Of a DNA stretch of 11,428 nt, positions 1 through 6,492 are shown in pieces. The stretch comes from an uncultured euryarchaeote (GTDB lineage: Archaea > Thermoplasmatota > Poseidoniia > Poseidoniales > Poseidoniaceae), in the NCBI GenBank assembly GCA_937881505.1, contig CALGEM010000328.1:1-11428 (forward strand), in the 5' to 3' direction. The notes under the pieces were generated by a model that did no database searches, was not told where the DNA came from, and was given only the letters and a program-made list of their open reading frames with translations. Each line of letters begins with the position of its first letter. The first letter of the stretch is position 1. Made by a program: the position numbers and the translations under genes.

Positions 1-226
1 GCGAAACAAGGTCATGCTCGCCGTCATCGACACCGTGGCCTCGGATTTGGGCAACACCCGAACCGTCTGCCGTTCTTCCTACATCCATCCGTGGTTCCTC
101 GACGCATGGACCGAAGGGCGGCTGGCCGAGGCGTGGGCTGAGTACGCTGAGATGCGCGCGATGGGGAACATGACGCCCGGGGAAAGCACGACCTTACGGA
201 TTTTGAAGGCCGTTATCCGAGGCTGA
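1..226 (+). CDS. DNA topoisomerase IB, C-terminal end (5' part outside the window)
   Basis: This is the tail of a gene whose beginning lies before the window; the frame is open from base 2 and ends at TGA 224-226. The visible 74 residues match the end of the bacterial-type topoisomerase IB catalytic domain: a helix, then LGNTRTVCRSSYIHP, where the family has LGNTPAVCRxxYIHP. The tyrosine of YIHP (codon 80-82) is at the position of the catalytic tyrosine that forms the covalent 3'-phosphotyrosine link to DNA. Enzymes of this type relax positive and negative supercoils without ATP. The upstream catalytic Arg/Lys/His residues are not in view, so integrity of the whole gene cannot be judged. The 59 bases after the stop carry the fumarase promoter, so the two genes are probably separate transcription units. 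Confidence 0.75.
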   Translation, partial: RNKVMLAVIDTVASDLGNTRTVCRSSYIHPWFLDAWTEGRLAEAWAEYAEMRAMGNMTPGESTTLRILKAVIRG

Positions 227-251
227 ACATCGCTGGTTTCACTGTCGGGCT

Positions 252-265
252 CATATTTATTAAAT
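252..265 (+). promoter_or_regulatory. TATA-like element of the fumarase gene, bracketed by inverted arms
   Basis: An AT-only core (atatttattaaat, 253-265) sits in otherwise GC-rich sequence, centred about 27 bases before the ATG at 286. An archaeal TATA box starts transcription some 25 bases downstream, so the mRNA would begin at or next to the start codon. No Shine-Dalgarno sequence precedes the ATG (ctgtggcttttcttc), which fits a leaderless message. GTCGG at 244-248 and CCGAC at 267-271 form 5-base inverted arms around the element, and ACTGT occurs at 241-245 and again at 270-274. The arms could be an operator, but they are short enough to be chance. Confidence 0.5.
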
Positions 266-285
266 GCCGACTGTGGCTTTTCTTC

Positions 286-1887
286 ATGGCAAAACATCGT
301 GCCGGCGACCGCCGTATCATCAGCATCAGCATCCCTGAACAACTCGCCAAGAAACTCGACCGAAAAGTGGGCAAAGGCCGCAAAGGCGGACGCTCGGCGA
401 CCATTGCAAAATTGATTGAGCAGGGGCTGAGTCAACCCAGTTCTGCCCCCGCTCCAGCACCTGCAAACGCCACGCAACCACAGGCGCCAAAGGGTGATGT
501 ACGTGTTGAATCCGACACCATGGGTGAATTGGAAGTACCAGGCGACCGGTATTTTGGTTGCCAAACGGCTCGTTCACTGCTCAATTTTGACATCGGGCAC
601 GACACCATGCCAACGGGCGTGATTCGAGCCTTTGGTGTGCTCAAGCAAGCGGCAGCGAAAACCAATGTCGCGCTCAAGCAATTGGACCCGGAGGTTGGGG
701 ATTTGATCATCGCCGCCTCTCAGGAAGTCCTCGAAGGCCGCCTCAACGACCACTTTCCCTTGCGCGTGTGGCAGACAGGTAGCGGTACACAATCCAACAT
801 GAACACAAACGAAGTCATCGCCAACCGAGCGATTGAGTTGGCTGGTGGCGTTCTCGGGTCAAAATCCCCCGTTCACCCCAACGACCACGTTAACCGAGCT
901 CAATCCTCCAACGATACCTTTCCCACCGCCATGCACATTGCTGCCGCCGAGGCGTTCACCCACCGCTTGCTGCCAAGTGTCCGAGCCCTTCGGAGTGCAC
1001 TCCACGCCAAAGCAGTTGAGTGGGAATCCATCGTGAAGATCGGTCGAACCCACCTCATGGACGCGGTTCCACTGACCCTTGGCCAGGAAGCGTCCGGTTG
1101 GGTTGCCCAACTGGACGCCGATCTGCGTCGCCTCGACTTTGCCCTTGACGACCTGTTTGAACTGGCCTTGGGCGGCACCGCCGTAGGAACGGGGCTCAAC
1201 GCTCACCCGCTCTTCGCGCAAATGGTCGCTGACGAAATTGCCAACATCACGGGCTTGACCTTCTGTTCAGCTGAGAATAAATTCGCTCAACTGGCCGCCC
1301 ATGACGCCATCGTTGCCGCTTCAGGTGCACTGAACACCCTGGCAGCTTCCTTGATGAAAATTGCCAACGACATCCGGTGGCTGGGCTCTGGCCCCCGTTG
1401 TGGCCTTGGGGAATTGGCGCTTCCAGCCAACGAGCCCGGCTCGTCCATCATGCCCGGCAAGGTGAATCCAACCCAATCAGAAGCCATGACGATGGTGTGT
1501 TGTCAGGTGATGGGGAACCACACCGCCATCACCATCGGTGGCAGCCAAGGGAACTTCGAGTTGAACGTCTTCAAGCCGATGATGATTCACAATTTCCTCC
1601 ATTCGGTAGACTTGCTGACCGATGCATGTCGCACCTTCCGCACCCGTTGCGTTGAGGGATTGGTGGCGGTGGAAGATAACATTCAGTCCCACTTGGAAAA
1701 TTCCTTGATGCTGGTGACGGCGCTCAACAACCACATCGGGTACGACAAGGCGGCGAAGATCGCCAAGAATGCTCACGAAAAGGGCACGACGCTTCGAGCC
1801 TCAGCGTTGGAACTCGGCTATCTGACCAACGAGGAATTCGATGCGTGGGTTCGCCCCGAAAACATGACCGGTCCGAAACAGAGTTGA
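286..1887 (+). CDS. fumC: Class II fumarate hydratase with N-terminal ribbon-helix-helix domain
   Basis: Fumarase interconverts fumarate and L-malate in the TCA cycle; class II enzymes are iron-independent homotetramers. Residues 71-533 (463) match the full usual length of FumC (about 465). Visible motifs are the start MGELEVP (79-85), the TGSGTQSNMNTNEV loop, HPNDHVNRAQSSND, GRTH with His256 (corresponding to catalytic His188 of E. coli) and the signature GSSIMPGKVNP with Ser386/387 (corresponding to Ser318). Before this lie residues 9-48 (RRIISISIPEQLAKKLD...RSATIAKLIEQGL), a clear ribbon-helix-helix domain of the CopG/Arc type, and a Pro/Ala/Gln linker at 49-70. The frame is continuous. 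A fumarase-only start would be Met79 (base 520), but the promoter position and the intact domain and linker favour 286. Whether the extra domain binds DNA is inference. Confidence 0.93.
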   Translation: MAKHRAGDRRIISISIPEQLAKKLDRKVGKGRKGGRSATIAKLIEQGLSQPSSAPAPAPANATQPQAPKGDVRVESDTMGELEVPGDRYFGCQTARSLLNFDIGHDTMPTGVIRAFGVLKQAAAKTNVALKQLDPEVGDLIIAASQEVLEGRLNDHFPLRVWQTGSGTQSNMNTNEVIANRAIELAGGVLGSKSPVHPNDHVNRAQSSNDTFPTAMHIAAAEAFTHRLLPSVRALRSALHAKAVEWESIVKIGRTHLMDAVPLTLGQEASGWVAQLDADLRRLDFALDDLFELALGGTAVGTGLNAHPLFAQMVADEIANITGLTFCSAENKFAQLAAHDAIVAASGALNTLAASLMKIANDIRWLGSGPRCGLGELALPANEPGSSIMPGKVNPTQSEAMTMVCCQVMGNHTAITIGGSQGNFELNVFKPMMIHNFLHSVDLLTDACRTFRTRCVEGLVAVEDNIQSHLENSLMLVTALNNHIGYDKAAKIAKNAHEKGTTLRASALELGYLTNEEFDAWVRPENMTGPKQS

Positions 1888-1889
1888 CC

Positions 1890-3005
1890 TCACGAGCGTC
1901 GAAGCGCACGAAGTTTCGCCTGGAGCGCCGATGTTCGTTCATCGGCTTCCTGTGAAGGTCCAGACGAGTTCAAGCGGCGATGGAACATCTCGCGGTCCCA
2001 CACCACCACGCTCCCGTCCTCACAGCCAAGCACCATGCGTTCGTTCGTGCCGTGCATCGCGTGAACTTTGGCAAACGAACCGGATGCGAGTTTTCCACCT
2101 TTATTGGTCGCCCATACGTTCACGGTGCTCGCAATACCGTCATCACGAGCCAACCAGAGAAGGGAGGCCCCGTCATGGACCATCGCTTCGGTTTGAGCTG
2201 AAACAGGTGCGCCCTTGGAGGACCAGCAGCGTTCTCCGTTTCCGGTGCGACCAACCGCCAACCCGTCGTCCGTGGTCGCCACGTAGCCTTTCACCATGCA
2301 CGTCAAATGTTCAACAGCGCCCTCTTCGGTGGAAAGCACCGCCCCGAGATGGTTTGCGACCGTTCCGTCGGTTTGCCCAAACAGGCCTTGTGTCCTTCCA
2401 GAGGTTCCGCAGGTGGTGGGGGAAGAAGTGGGGGGCTTTGTGTGTTCAAAAGGTGGTTTGGAGGAAACGTCAAGATAACCGCACCGAGGGCGTCCAAGCC
2501 CGGCGAGGAGTTGCTCGTCTGCGACGATGAGGGTCCACGGGCGTTCGTCCATCCGTTCAACCCAATGAAGTTCGCCCGCTGAAGAAAATCGCCATATGGC
2601 GGACTCGATGAAATCGTTGTGCTCAATATCGTAAACGGAAGAAACCGCCACGAGGTCGTCTTCCCACCACTGCACCTCATCGGCACTCCCTTCAAGCGCT
2701 GCAGACCACTGGATTTCTCCAGAGGAACGAGACAGGACGACGACATGCAAACCGCTGGCGACAGCCACCGAAGCATCGTTGAGAGCGATGGCGCTGATTC
2801 GGTCGTTGGTTGGCGTGGTCCAGCGATGGTTGCCTTCACTGTCCCAATGAGTTAATTGCCCGTCCCAGCCGCCGGCGAAGACCTCGTTTTCGCTGCTGAG
2901 TTGAACCATGGAAACAGGCTGGTCCAAATTCCGGACCATCCACGTCGCCGTCTTCAGGTCCATGCGCTGAGGAGATGATTCACCACCATAAGGAGGTCGC
3001 CTCAA
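1890..3005 (-). CDS. Beta-propeller (WD40/PQQ-like) repeat protein
   Basis: The 371 residues show repeated blade-like units ending in Trp: GGWDGQLTHWDSEGNHRW (45-62), VVLSRSSGEIQW (89-100), SAIWRFSSAGELHW (135-148), AVGRTGNGERCW (250-261) and LGCEDGSVVVWD (326-337). This is the pattern of WD40 or quinoprotein-like propellers, which are usually binding scaffolds. No signal peptide or membrane segment is seen, so a cytoplasmic location is likely. Residues 176-208 are a Ser/Thr/Pro-rich insert (SSKPPFEHTKPPTSSPTT) encoded by C-runs. The C-terminus (350-371) is a charged Glu/Arg helix. The start given is TTG at 3005, with AAGGTGG just upstream; Met15 (ATG at 2963) is a good alternative. It converges on fumC with only 2 bases between stops. 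Function unknown. Confidence 0.75.
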   Translation of the reverse strand: MRRPPYGGESSPQRMDLKTATWMVRNLDQPVSMVQLSSENEVFAGGWDGQLTHWDSEGNHRWTTPTNDRISAIALNDASVAVASGLHVVVLSRSSGEIQWSAALEGSADEVQWWEDDLVAVSSVYDIEHNDFIESAIWRFSSAGELHWVERMDERPWTLIVADEQLLAGLGRPRCGYLDVSSKPPFEHTKPPTSSPTTCGTSGRTQGLFGQTDGTVANHLGAVLSTEEGAVEHLTCMVKGYVATTDDGLAVGRTGNGERCWSSKGAPVSAQTEAMVHDGASLLWLARDDGIASTVNVWATNKGGKLASGSFAKVHAMHGTNERMVLGCEDGSVVVWDREMFHRRLNSSGPSQEADERTSALQAKLRALRRS

Positions 3006-3097
3006 TGCGCCACCTTTGTTTCCATTGTGGACCGTTTGGAAAAACCGAGCAAAAAAGAAAGGCTACCGAGACCAACACAAAACAGGGATGAGGCACC
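3006..3097. promoter_or_regulatory. Divergent intergenic region between propeller and NTF2-like genes
   Basis: These 92 bases must hold the start signals of both flanking genes. An A-rich run (caaaaaagaaagg, 3049-3061) lies about 40 bases before the ATG at 3098. With the Shine-Dalgarno-like GGGATGAGG at 3085-3093 it suggests the plus-strand gene has a short leader, unlike the leaderless genes elsewhere in the window. For the minus-strand gene only a weak TTTTT-containing stretch is visible (complement of 3039-3043). No convincing palindrome was found. Confidence 0.3.
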
Positions 3098-3559
3098 ATG
3101 ATGACGCGCCATGATATCGACAACGCACAACAGGCTTGGGGCGACGGAATTGTCGCCATCGCGAAGGCGCACAACGAAGGCGGAGACTATGAGGCGGTCG
3201 CCCGAAATCATGTCGAAACATTGTACGCCTACGGGATGGGTGATGTTCTGTTCAAGCCAACGCTCGCCACCGTTGAACAATTTCGCCCAACGTTTGATGA
3301 GGCACTGTCCTATTTTGTCGCCTCAAACAATGCCTGTCCCGAGGACAAAGGCTTCGCCATCAAGGGATGGACAAATGTCCGATTTGAAAATGCGGGCGTC
3401 ATCCTTCGAGAGACGACGGCGCTCGCAATGGGGAACTACTTTTTCACAACACCTGAAGGAGATGAAGTCAAGGTGGAATACACCTTTGGATACGTACTTG
3501 ATGAAGTGGGAGCACTGCGAATCAACGTCCACCACTCGTCAATGCCGGCGACCGTTTGA
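3098..3559 (+). CDS. NTF2/SnoaL-like fold protein
   Basis: A 153-residue protein resembling the SnoaL/DUF4440 branch of the NTF2-like fold: an N-terminal helix (DIDNAQQAWGDGIVAIAKAH, 6-25), a helix with HVETLYAY (38-45), a VLFKPT strand (50-55), then FRPTFDEALSYFV, the KGWTNVRFENAG strand (89-100), ALAMGNYFF (108-116), VKVEYTFGYV and a terminal RINVHHSSMP (141-150). From memory, bacterial proteins with these same motifs are often labelled phosphoribosyl-AMP cyclohydrolase; nothing here resembles HisI, so that name should not be carried over. No signal peptide is present. The start is the first of two adjacent ATGs and has GGGATGAGG 5 bases upstream. NTF2-like cavities bind small ligands or act as enzymes; the ligand here is unknown. 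Confidence 0.7.
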   Translation: MMTRHDIDNAQQAWGDGIVAIAKAHNEGGDYEAVARNHVETLYAYGMGDVLFKPTLATVEQFRPTFDEALSYFVASNNACPEDKGFAIKGWTNVRFENAGVILRETTALAMGNYFFTTPEGDEVKVEYTFGYVLDEVGALRINVHHSSMPATV

Positions 3560-3561
3560 GA

Positions 3562-3579
3562 CGCTCGCCTACACGAGCG
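3562..3579. terminator. Hairpin between convergent genes
   Basis: CGCTCG (3562-3567) and CGAGCG (3574-3579) form a perfect 6-base stem with a 6-base loop, 2 bases after the stop of the NTF2-like gene and spanning the TAG stop (3569-3571) of the membrane-protein gene. Its place between two converging genes suggests an end-of-transcript structure for both strands. There is no T-run beside it, and archaeal termination usually relies on T-runs rather than hairpins, so the role is uncertain. Confidence 0.3.
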
Positions 3580-4450
3580 GGATTCGCCGCCTTGGAATAG
3601 CGAAGGTCAAGATGAACGCCAACAGGCCGAAAATACAGGCCGAATAGTAGTGGCCTGCGGTGAAAAAGACCAGTACCGAAGAGGTGCGAAGCAGCACGAC
3701 GGAACCGGATTTCAAGGCCCAGAGGGTGAAACCAGCTGCGATGAGTGCCACGCCCATGAAGCCGAACCCAAGCAACACATAACCTGTAGCAGCACCTCCA
3801 TCCATCAGAGGATTTTTGATTTGTGTAGACGTCATGTCGATGTTTCGAATCTCGCATTCAGCGGCGCCCCCCTCACAAGGCTGGTCTGCAAATTCAGCGC
3901 TTGAGGGGAATTCAAAGTCGATGGTGGTGAAACCGATCGGCTCAATGAGAGCCGGTGGTGAAAGCACCACACGATTGGAAAACACATCCCTGTGATCGTC
4001 GCGAGTGACGATAATGTCAACACGAATCAAACCCGGGTCCAGCCGCTCAAACGAAAATCCACCTGCTTCATCGGTCAAATTTTCTTCAGACACCCACATT
4101 GATGTGGCATCATCAAGCCACGAGAGGTAGACCGTGGCGTTCTCAATGGGCTGTCCTGCCTCGTCCGCCACCGTCCCACGGAATGTAGCGGTGTCGTCGG
4201 GAGCCATGAGAGCCAACCGGTTGACAAACTCGGCTGGACGAACAAGACCGTCATTGGGGGAAGCAAAATCCAACCCGTTGAGGAACCCCATCATGCAGGT
4301 GAACAAGAGGAAAATAGCCGTTGCCTTGCCCATCGGGTGGAGGTTGGGGTCCTCGATGGTAAGCACCGTTTCTGAGGAGGCGAAGAGCATCGGCGTTTCC
4401 TCAACCACCTCATCAAGGTAGGTTGGGTCGTCCTCAACGTCCTCCGCCAT
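3569..4450 (-). CDS. Membrane protein with carboxypeptidase-regulatory-like domain
   Basis: The 293-residue protein has an acidic N-terminus (1-40), a membrane segment (about 42-60, ATAIFLLFTCMMGFLNGL), an outside domain, and then a hydrophobic C-terminal half with about three segments (219-246, 250-265, 267-285), ending in the basic tail IPRRRIPLV. Residues 88-160 (FRGTVADEAGQPIENATVYL... TDEAGGFSFERLDPGLIRVDII) fit the transthyretin-like carboxypeptidase regulatory fold, a beta-sandwich common in surface proteins of bacteria and archaea. Cys192 and Cys199 in the following loop could form a disulfide. It starts 21 bases after the hflX stop on the same strand and shows no promoter of its own, so it is probably co-transcribed with hflX. 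Its role is unknown; surface binding or anchoring is a guess. Confidence 0.75.
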   Translation of the reverse strand: MAEDVEDDPTYLDEVVEETPMLFASSETVLTIEDPNLHPMGKATAIFLLFTCMMGFLNGLDFASPNDGLVRPAEFVNRLALMAPDDTATFRGTVADEAGQPIENATVYLSWLDDATSMWVSEENLTDEAGGFSFERLDPGLIRVDIIVTRDDHRDVFSNRVVLSPPALIEPIGFTTIDFEFPSSAEFADQPCEGGAAECEIRNIDMTSTQIKNPLMDGGAATGYVLLGFGFMGVALIAAGFTLWALKSGSVVLLRTSSVLVFFTAGHYYSACIFGLLAFILTFAIPRRRIPLV

Positions 4451-4471
4451 GCATCTACGGAGACGTGCGCC

Positions 4472-5851
4472 CTACTTGATGTCAATGCGCCCTTTCCACC
4501 GAGCAACCAATTGCGCTTGCTTTGACGTCGTCATCCAGACCTTCAACGTCATGACGTCTTCTTCGGAGCGCCGATCTTCCTCCACCATTCCATCCTCATA
4601 GAAGGCCGAGACAATGCGTTCGCTGGCATCAGGAGAATTATGTGTGGGGGGAAGAACATGAACGATGATGGGTTGGCCAAACAGTCGCTCTCGAATGAAT
4701 TGTTGAAGCGAATCGATGCCCTCTCCCGTGATGGACGAAACGGCGACGGGGTCCTCGAAACCAAGTTCCTCGATAAGGTTGACAACAGCTTGATGTTGTT
4801 GGTCGCTGACCTTGTCAATTTTGGTCAGAACCACATGAGGAGAACGTTGTTCTTCAAGCAGGTCGGGTTCGATTTCCTGGCGTTCGAGCACTTCGCGACG
4901 AGTCGTTTCCAATTTTCGTTGAATTTCTGGCAGGGAGTCAGAGGTGTCAAGCAAAATGAGCGTTAAATCGGCATCTATCGCTTCAGCAATAGTTGATTTA
5001 AATGCCGCTAGTGTGGCATTTGGTATATTATCAATAAATCCAATCGTATCGGCCAGAAGAATTCGCGGGCTTTTCTCCATGCGCCCCACCGTGGTTTCCA
5101 ACGTGGAGAACAATTGGTCCTCTACAAGCACCGTTTTTCCCGATAAATGCTGGAAAAGCGATGATTTTCCGGCGTTGGTGTAGCCGACAAACCCGACCGT
5201 CATGGCGCCGCTTCGACGGCGTTGGCGTCGATGTTCTCGCTGAGCGTTGGCGTGCTTTTTCTGACGGCGTCGCAAGTTGGTCAATTCCCTGTTCAAATTC
5301 GCCAACACGCCCTGTAAAGCGGTGATTCCGCCGCCACCATAACCCGCACGCTCACCGGTGGTCTGCTGATTGGCCAATTCTCTGAGAATGGTTCGGTCGG
5401 ATTGAAGCTGAGCGATTCGCACCTGGGTGCGGGCTTCAACCGATGATGCGTGAGCGGTGAACAAGGCGAGCAACAAACGTACCCTGTCCCATACCTCCAC
5501 GCCAAGCGCTTGGCTGACGCCGACGAGTTGGCGAGGGGTGGCGTTGGTGTGGATGATGACCAAGTCTACCCCGCTCCATGGATGGCCAGCCAACGTGCTG
5601 TTTCGCTCATCGGCGATGTCTTCCAAGCGCCCTTTGCCAAAGTAGGTTCGAGGGTCGTCTTTGCCACTTTGCACGACCGTCTCGACGATGGTGATGCCCA
5701 TCGTTTCAGCGAGGGAACGCAATTCCGTCGTGTTTTCCACACCCCGGACCAGTAACAAGGCACGGCGGCCTTCGTGGTTAGTTCGAGCCTCGCCCAGAAC
5801 CACACCACCGCTTCCGGCGACGACAAACGGGTCTTCGGGCGGCTGAGCCAT
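4472..5851 (-). CDS. hflX: GTPase HflX
   Basis: HflX is a ribosome-associated GTPase that binds the large subunit; in bacteria it splits stalled ribosomes under stress. At 459 residues it has the usual length. The N-terminal HflX domain contains the family hallmark DPRTYFGKGRLEDI (66-79) and a long arginine-rich helical region (186-213). The G domain has G1 GYTNAGKS (223-230), the switch region LETTVG (251-256), G3 DTIGF (268-272), G4 TKID (343-346) and G5 SSITGEG (372-378). The glycine-rich linker TTGERAGYGGGG (164-175) takes the place of the RRGPGE-like segment common in bacterial HflX. It is transcribed away from the Pcc1-like gene out of a shared 49-base region. About 60 bases in the switch II region (4981-5040) are strikingly AT-rich compared with the rest of the gene. 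Confidence 0.95.
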   Translation of the reverse strand: MAQPPEDPFVVAGSGGVVLGEARTNHEGRRALLLVRGVENTTELRSLAETMGITIVETVVQSGKDDPRTYFGKGRLEDIADERNSTLAGHPWSGVDLVIIHTNATPRQLVGVSQALGVEVWDRVRLLLALFTAHASSVEARTQVRIAQLQSDRTILRELANQQTTGERAGYGGGGITALQGVLANLNRELTNLRRRQKKHANAQREHRRQRRRSGAMTVGFVGYTNAGKSSLFQHLSGKTVLVEDQLFSTLETTVGRMEKSPRILLADTIGFIDNIPNATLAAFKSTIAEAIDADLTLILLDTSDSLPEIQRKLETTRREVLERQEIEPDLLEEQRSPHVVLTKIDKVSDQQHQAVVNLIEELGFEDPVAVSSITGEGIDSLQQFIRERLFGQPIIVHVLPPTHNSPDASERIVSAFYEDGMVEEDRRSEEDVMTLKVWMTTSKQAQLVARWKGRIDIK

Positions 5852-5894
5852 GCCTTGGGGGGATGGTTAGTCTCATATCAGCCCACCCCAAGGC
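5852..5894. promoter_or_regulatory. Divergent promoter with perfect 9-base inverted repeat
   Basis: GCCTTGGGG (5852-5860) and CCCCAAGGC (5886-5894) are perfect inverted copies separated by 25 bases. Exactly midway lies ctcatatca (5872-5880), a TATA-like element readable in both directions: about 25 bases before the ATG at 5901 and about 25 before the hflX ATG (5851). In leaderless transcription each repeat arm would cover one transcription start; one arm touches the hflX start codon directly and the other ends 6 bases before the Pcc1-like ATG. The symmetry suggests one regulatory unit for both genes. A repressor site is inference. Confidence 0.5.
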
Positions 5895-5900
5895 GTTACC

Positions 5901-6128
5901 ATGAGCGAAGCCCACACCATGACGGTTCGTTGGACCGGTGATGGCGTTCTCGCAGAAGCGATGGCTGCTGCGGCAAGCGAGCAAGGTCATGCTCCCTTCC
6001 TATTTCCGGAAGAAGGGGGTACCAAATTGTTTGTTGAAGTGATGGACAGCGACTTACAATCCCTTCGGGACCGAGTTGATGCGTTGCTGGTTGCTTTTAG
6101 CGCCCTTGAAGAGCAACACAACGGGTGA
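5901..6128 (+). CDS. pcc1: Probable KEOPS complex subunit Pcc1
   Basis: A 75-residue protein with the size and layout of archaeal Pcc1: strand (HTMTVRW, 5-11), helix (GVLAEAMAAAASEQ, 15-28), two strands ending in TKLFVEVMDSD (41-51), then DLQSLRDRVDALLVAFSALEE (51-71), matching the Pcc1 pattern of an acidic residue, Asp-Leu, xxLR and a helix with regularly spaced Leu. Pcc1 is the dimerisation subunit of KEOPS, which makes the t6A modification of tRNA together with Kae1, Bud32 and Cgi121. None of those partners is in the window. The start at 5901 is set by the TATA-like element about 25 bases upstream; Met7 is an alternative. The sequence is short and divergent, so the family call is moderate. 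Confidence 0.5.
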   Translation: MSEAHTMTVRWTGDGVLAEAMAAAASEQGHAPFLFPEEGGTKLFVEVMDSDLQSLRDRVDALLVAFSALEEQHNG

Positions 6129-6132
6129 AGGC

Positions 6133-6492
6133 ATGGCGAAAACCACGCTGCTGATCGACGCCCATTGCGTCATGTGTAACGGATTGGCTCGTTTTCTCCG
6201 AAAACGCACCTCAGCAAAGGCCGAGTTGGACATTGAAGGGATTCAATCCGAAGAAGGGCAAGCCCTCATCGCCACCTTTCCGGCACGAATACAATCCATG
6301 GACACCCTCTACGTCGTTCGAAACAACAAGGTGCATGTTCGCTCAGCCGGCGCCATTCGCCTGCTGCTGTGCATGAAGTGGTACTACGCCATGTGGTTCC
6401 CGTTGGCCTGGTTGGTTCCGCTCCCGCTGCGAGACTTGGCGTATTGGTGCGTCTCCAAAGTGAGGCACCGGTTTGGTCGAACCGATGGTTAG
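6133..6492 (+). CDS. DCC-family (DUF393, YuxK-like) thiol-disulfide oxidoreductase-like protein
   Basis: A 119-residue protein with the family's Asp-x-x-Cys-x-x-Cys motif near the N-terminus (DAHCVMC, 9-15; the family usually reads DGxCxLC). Further family features are SEEGQAL (around 38-44), a strand DTLYVVRNNKVHVRSAGAIRLL (around 57-78) and the hydrophobic C-terminal half ending in LVPLPLRDLAYW...RHRFGR, where the family has VPRPIRDxxYDxxAKNRYRWFG. The cysteines suggest redox activity in a thioredoxin-like fold, but the biochemical role of the family is not settled. The start at 6133 is preferred: it lies 4 bases after the Pcc1-like stop, with GGGTGAAGG just upstream, and places the Cys motif where it normally falls. 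The last 4 bases overlap the end of the convergent exonuclease gene. Confidence 0.8.
   Translation: MAKTTLLIDAHCVMCNGLARFLRKRTSAKAELDIEGIQSEEGQALIATFPARIQSMDTLYVVRNNKVHVRSAGAIRLLLCMKWYYAMWFPLAWLVPLPLRDLAYWCVSKVRHRFGRTDG

Noticed and set aside
1880..1900. A terminator between the convergent fumarase and propeller genes.
   Set aside because: The stops are 2 bases apart and neither a stable hairpin nor a T-run could be found.
1931..2530. A 199-codon open frame on the plus strand opposite the beta-propeller gene.
   Set aside because: Its product is Arg/Pro/Ser-rich with no domain pattern, while the minus-strand frame shows repeated propeller units.
2303..2839. A 178-codon minus-strand frame within the propeller gene, considered as evidence of a frameshift at the G-runs.
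   Set aside because: The propeller pattern continues in the main frame on both sides of the G-runs, so no frameshift is needed.
3098..3559. Annotation of the NTF2-like gene as phosphoribosyl-AMP cyclohydrolase (hisI).
   Set aside because: The HisI metal-binding cysteine and histidine motifs are absent; the sequence is of the SnoaL/DUF4440 type.
5982..5994. A 13-base repeat (caaggtcatgctc) shared with 7-19.
   Set aside because: Both copies lie inside unrelated coding sequences in different contexts; most likely chance.
6076..6132. A longer start for the DCC-family protein at 6076.
   Set aside because: It would overlap the Pcc1-like gene by 53 bases and add residues not found in the family; 6133 has a ribosome-binding sequence and normal motif spacing.
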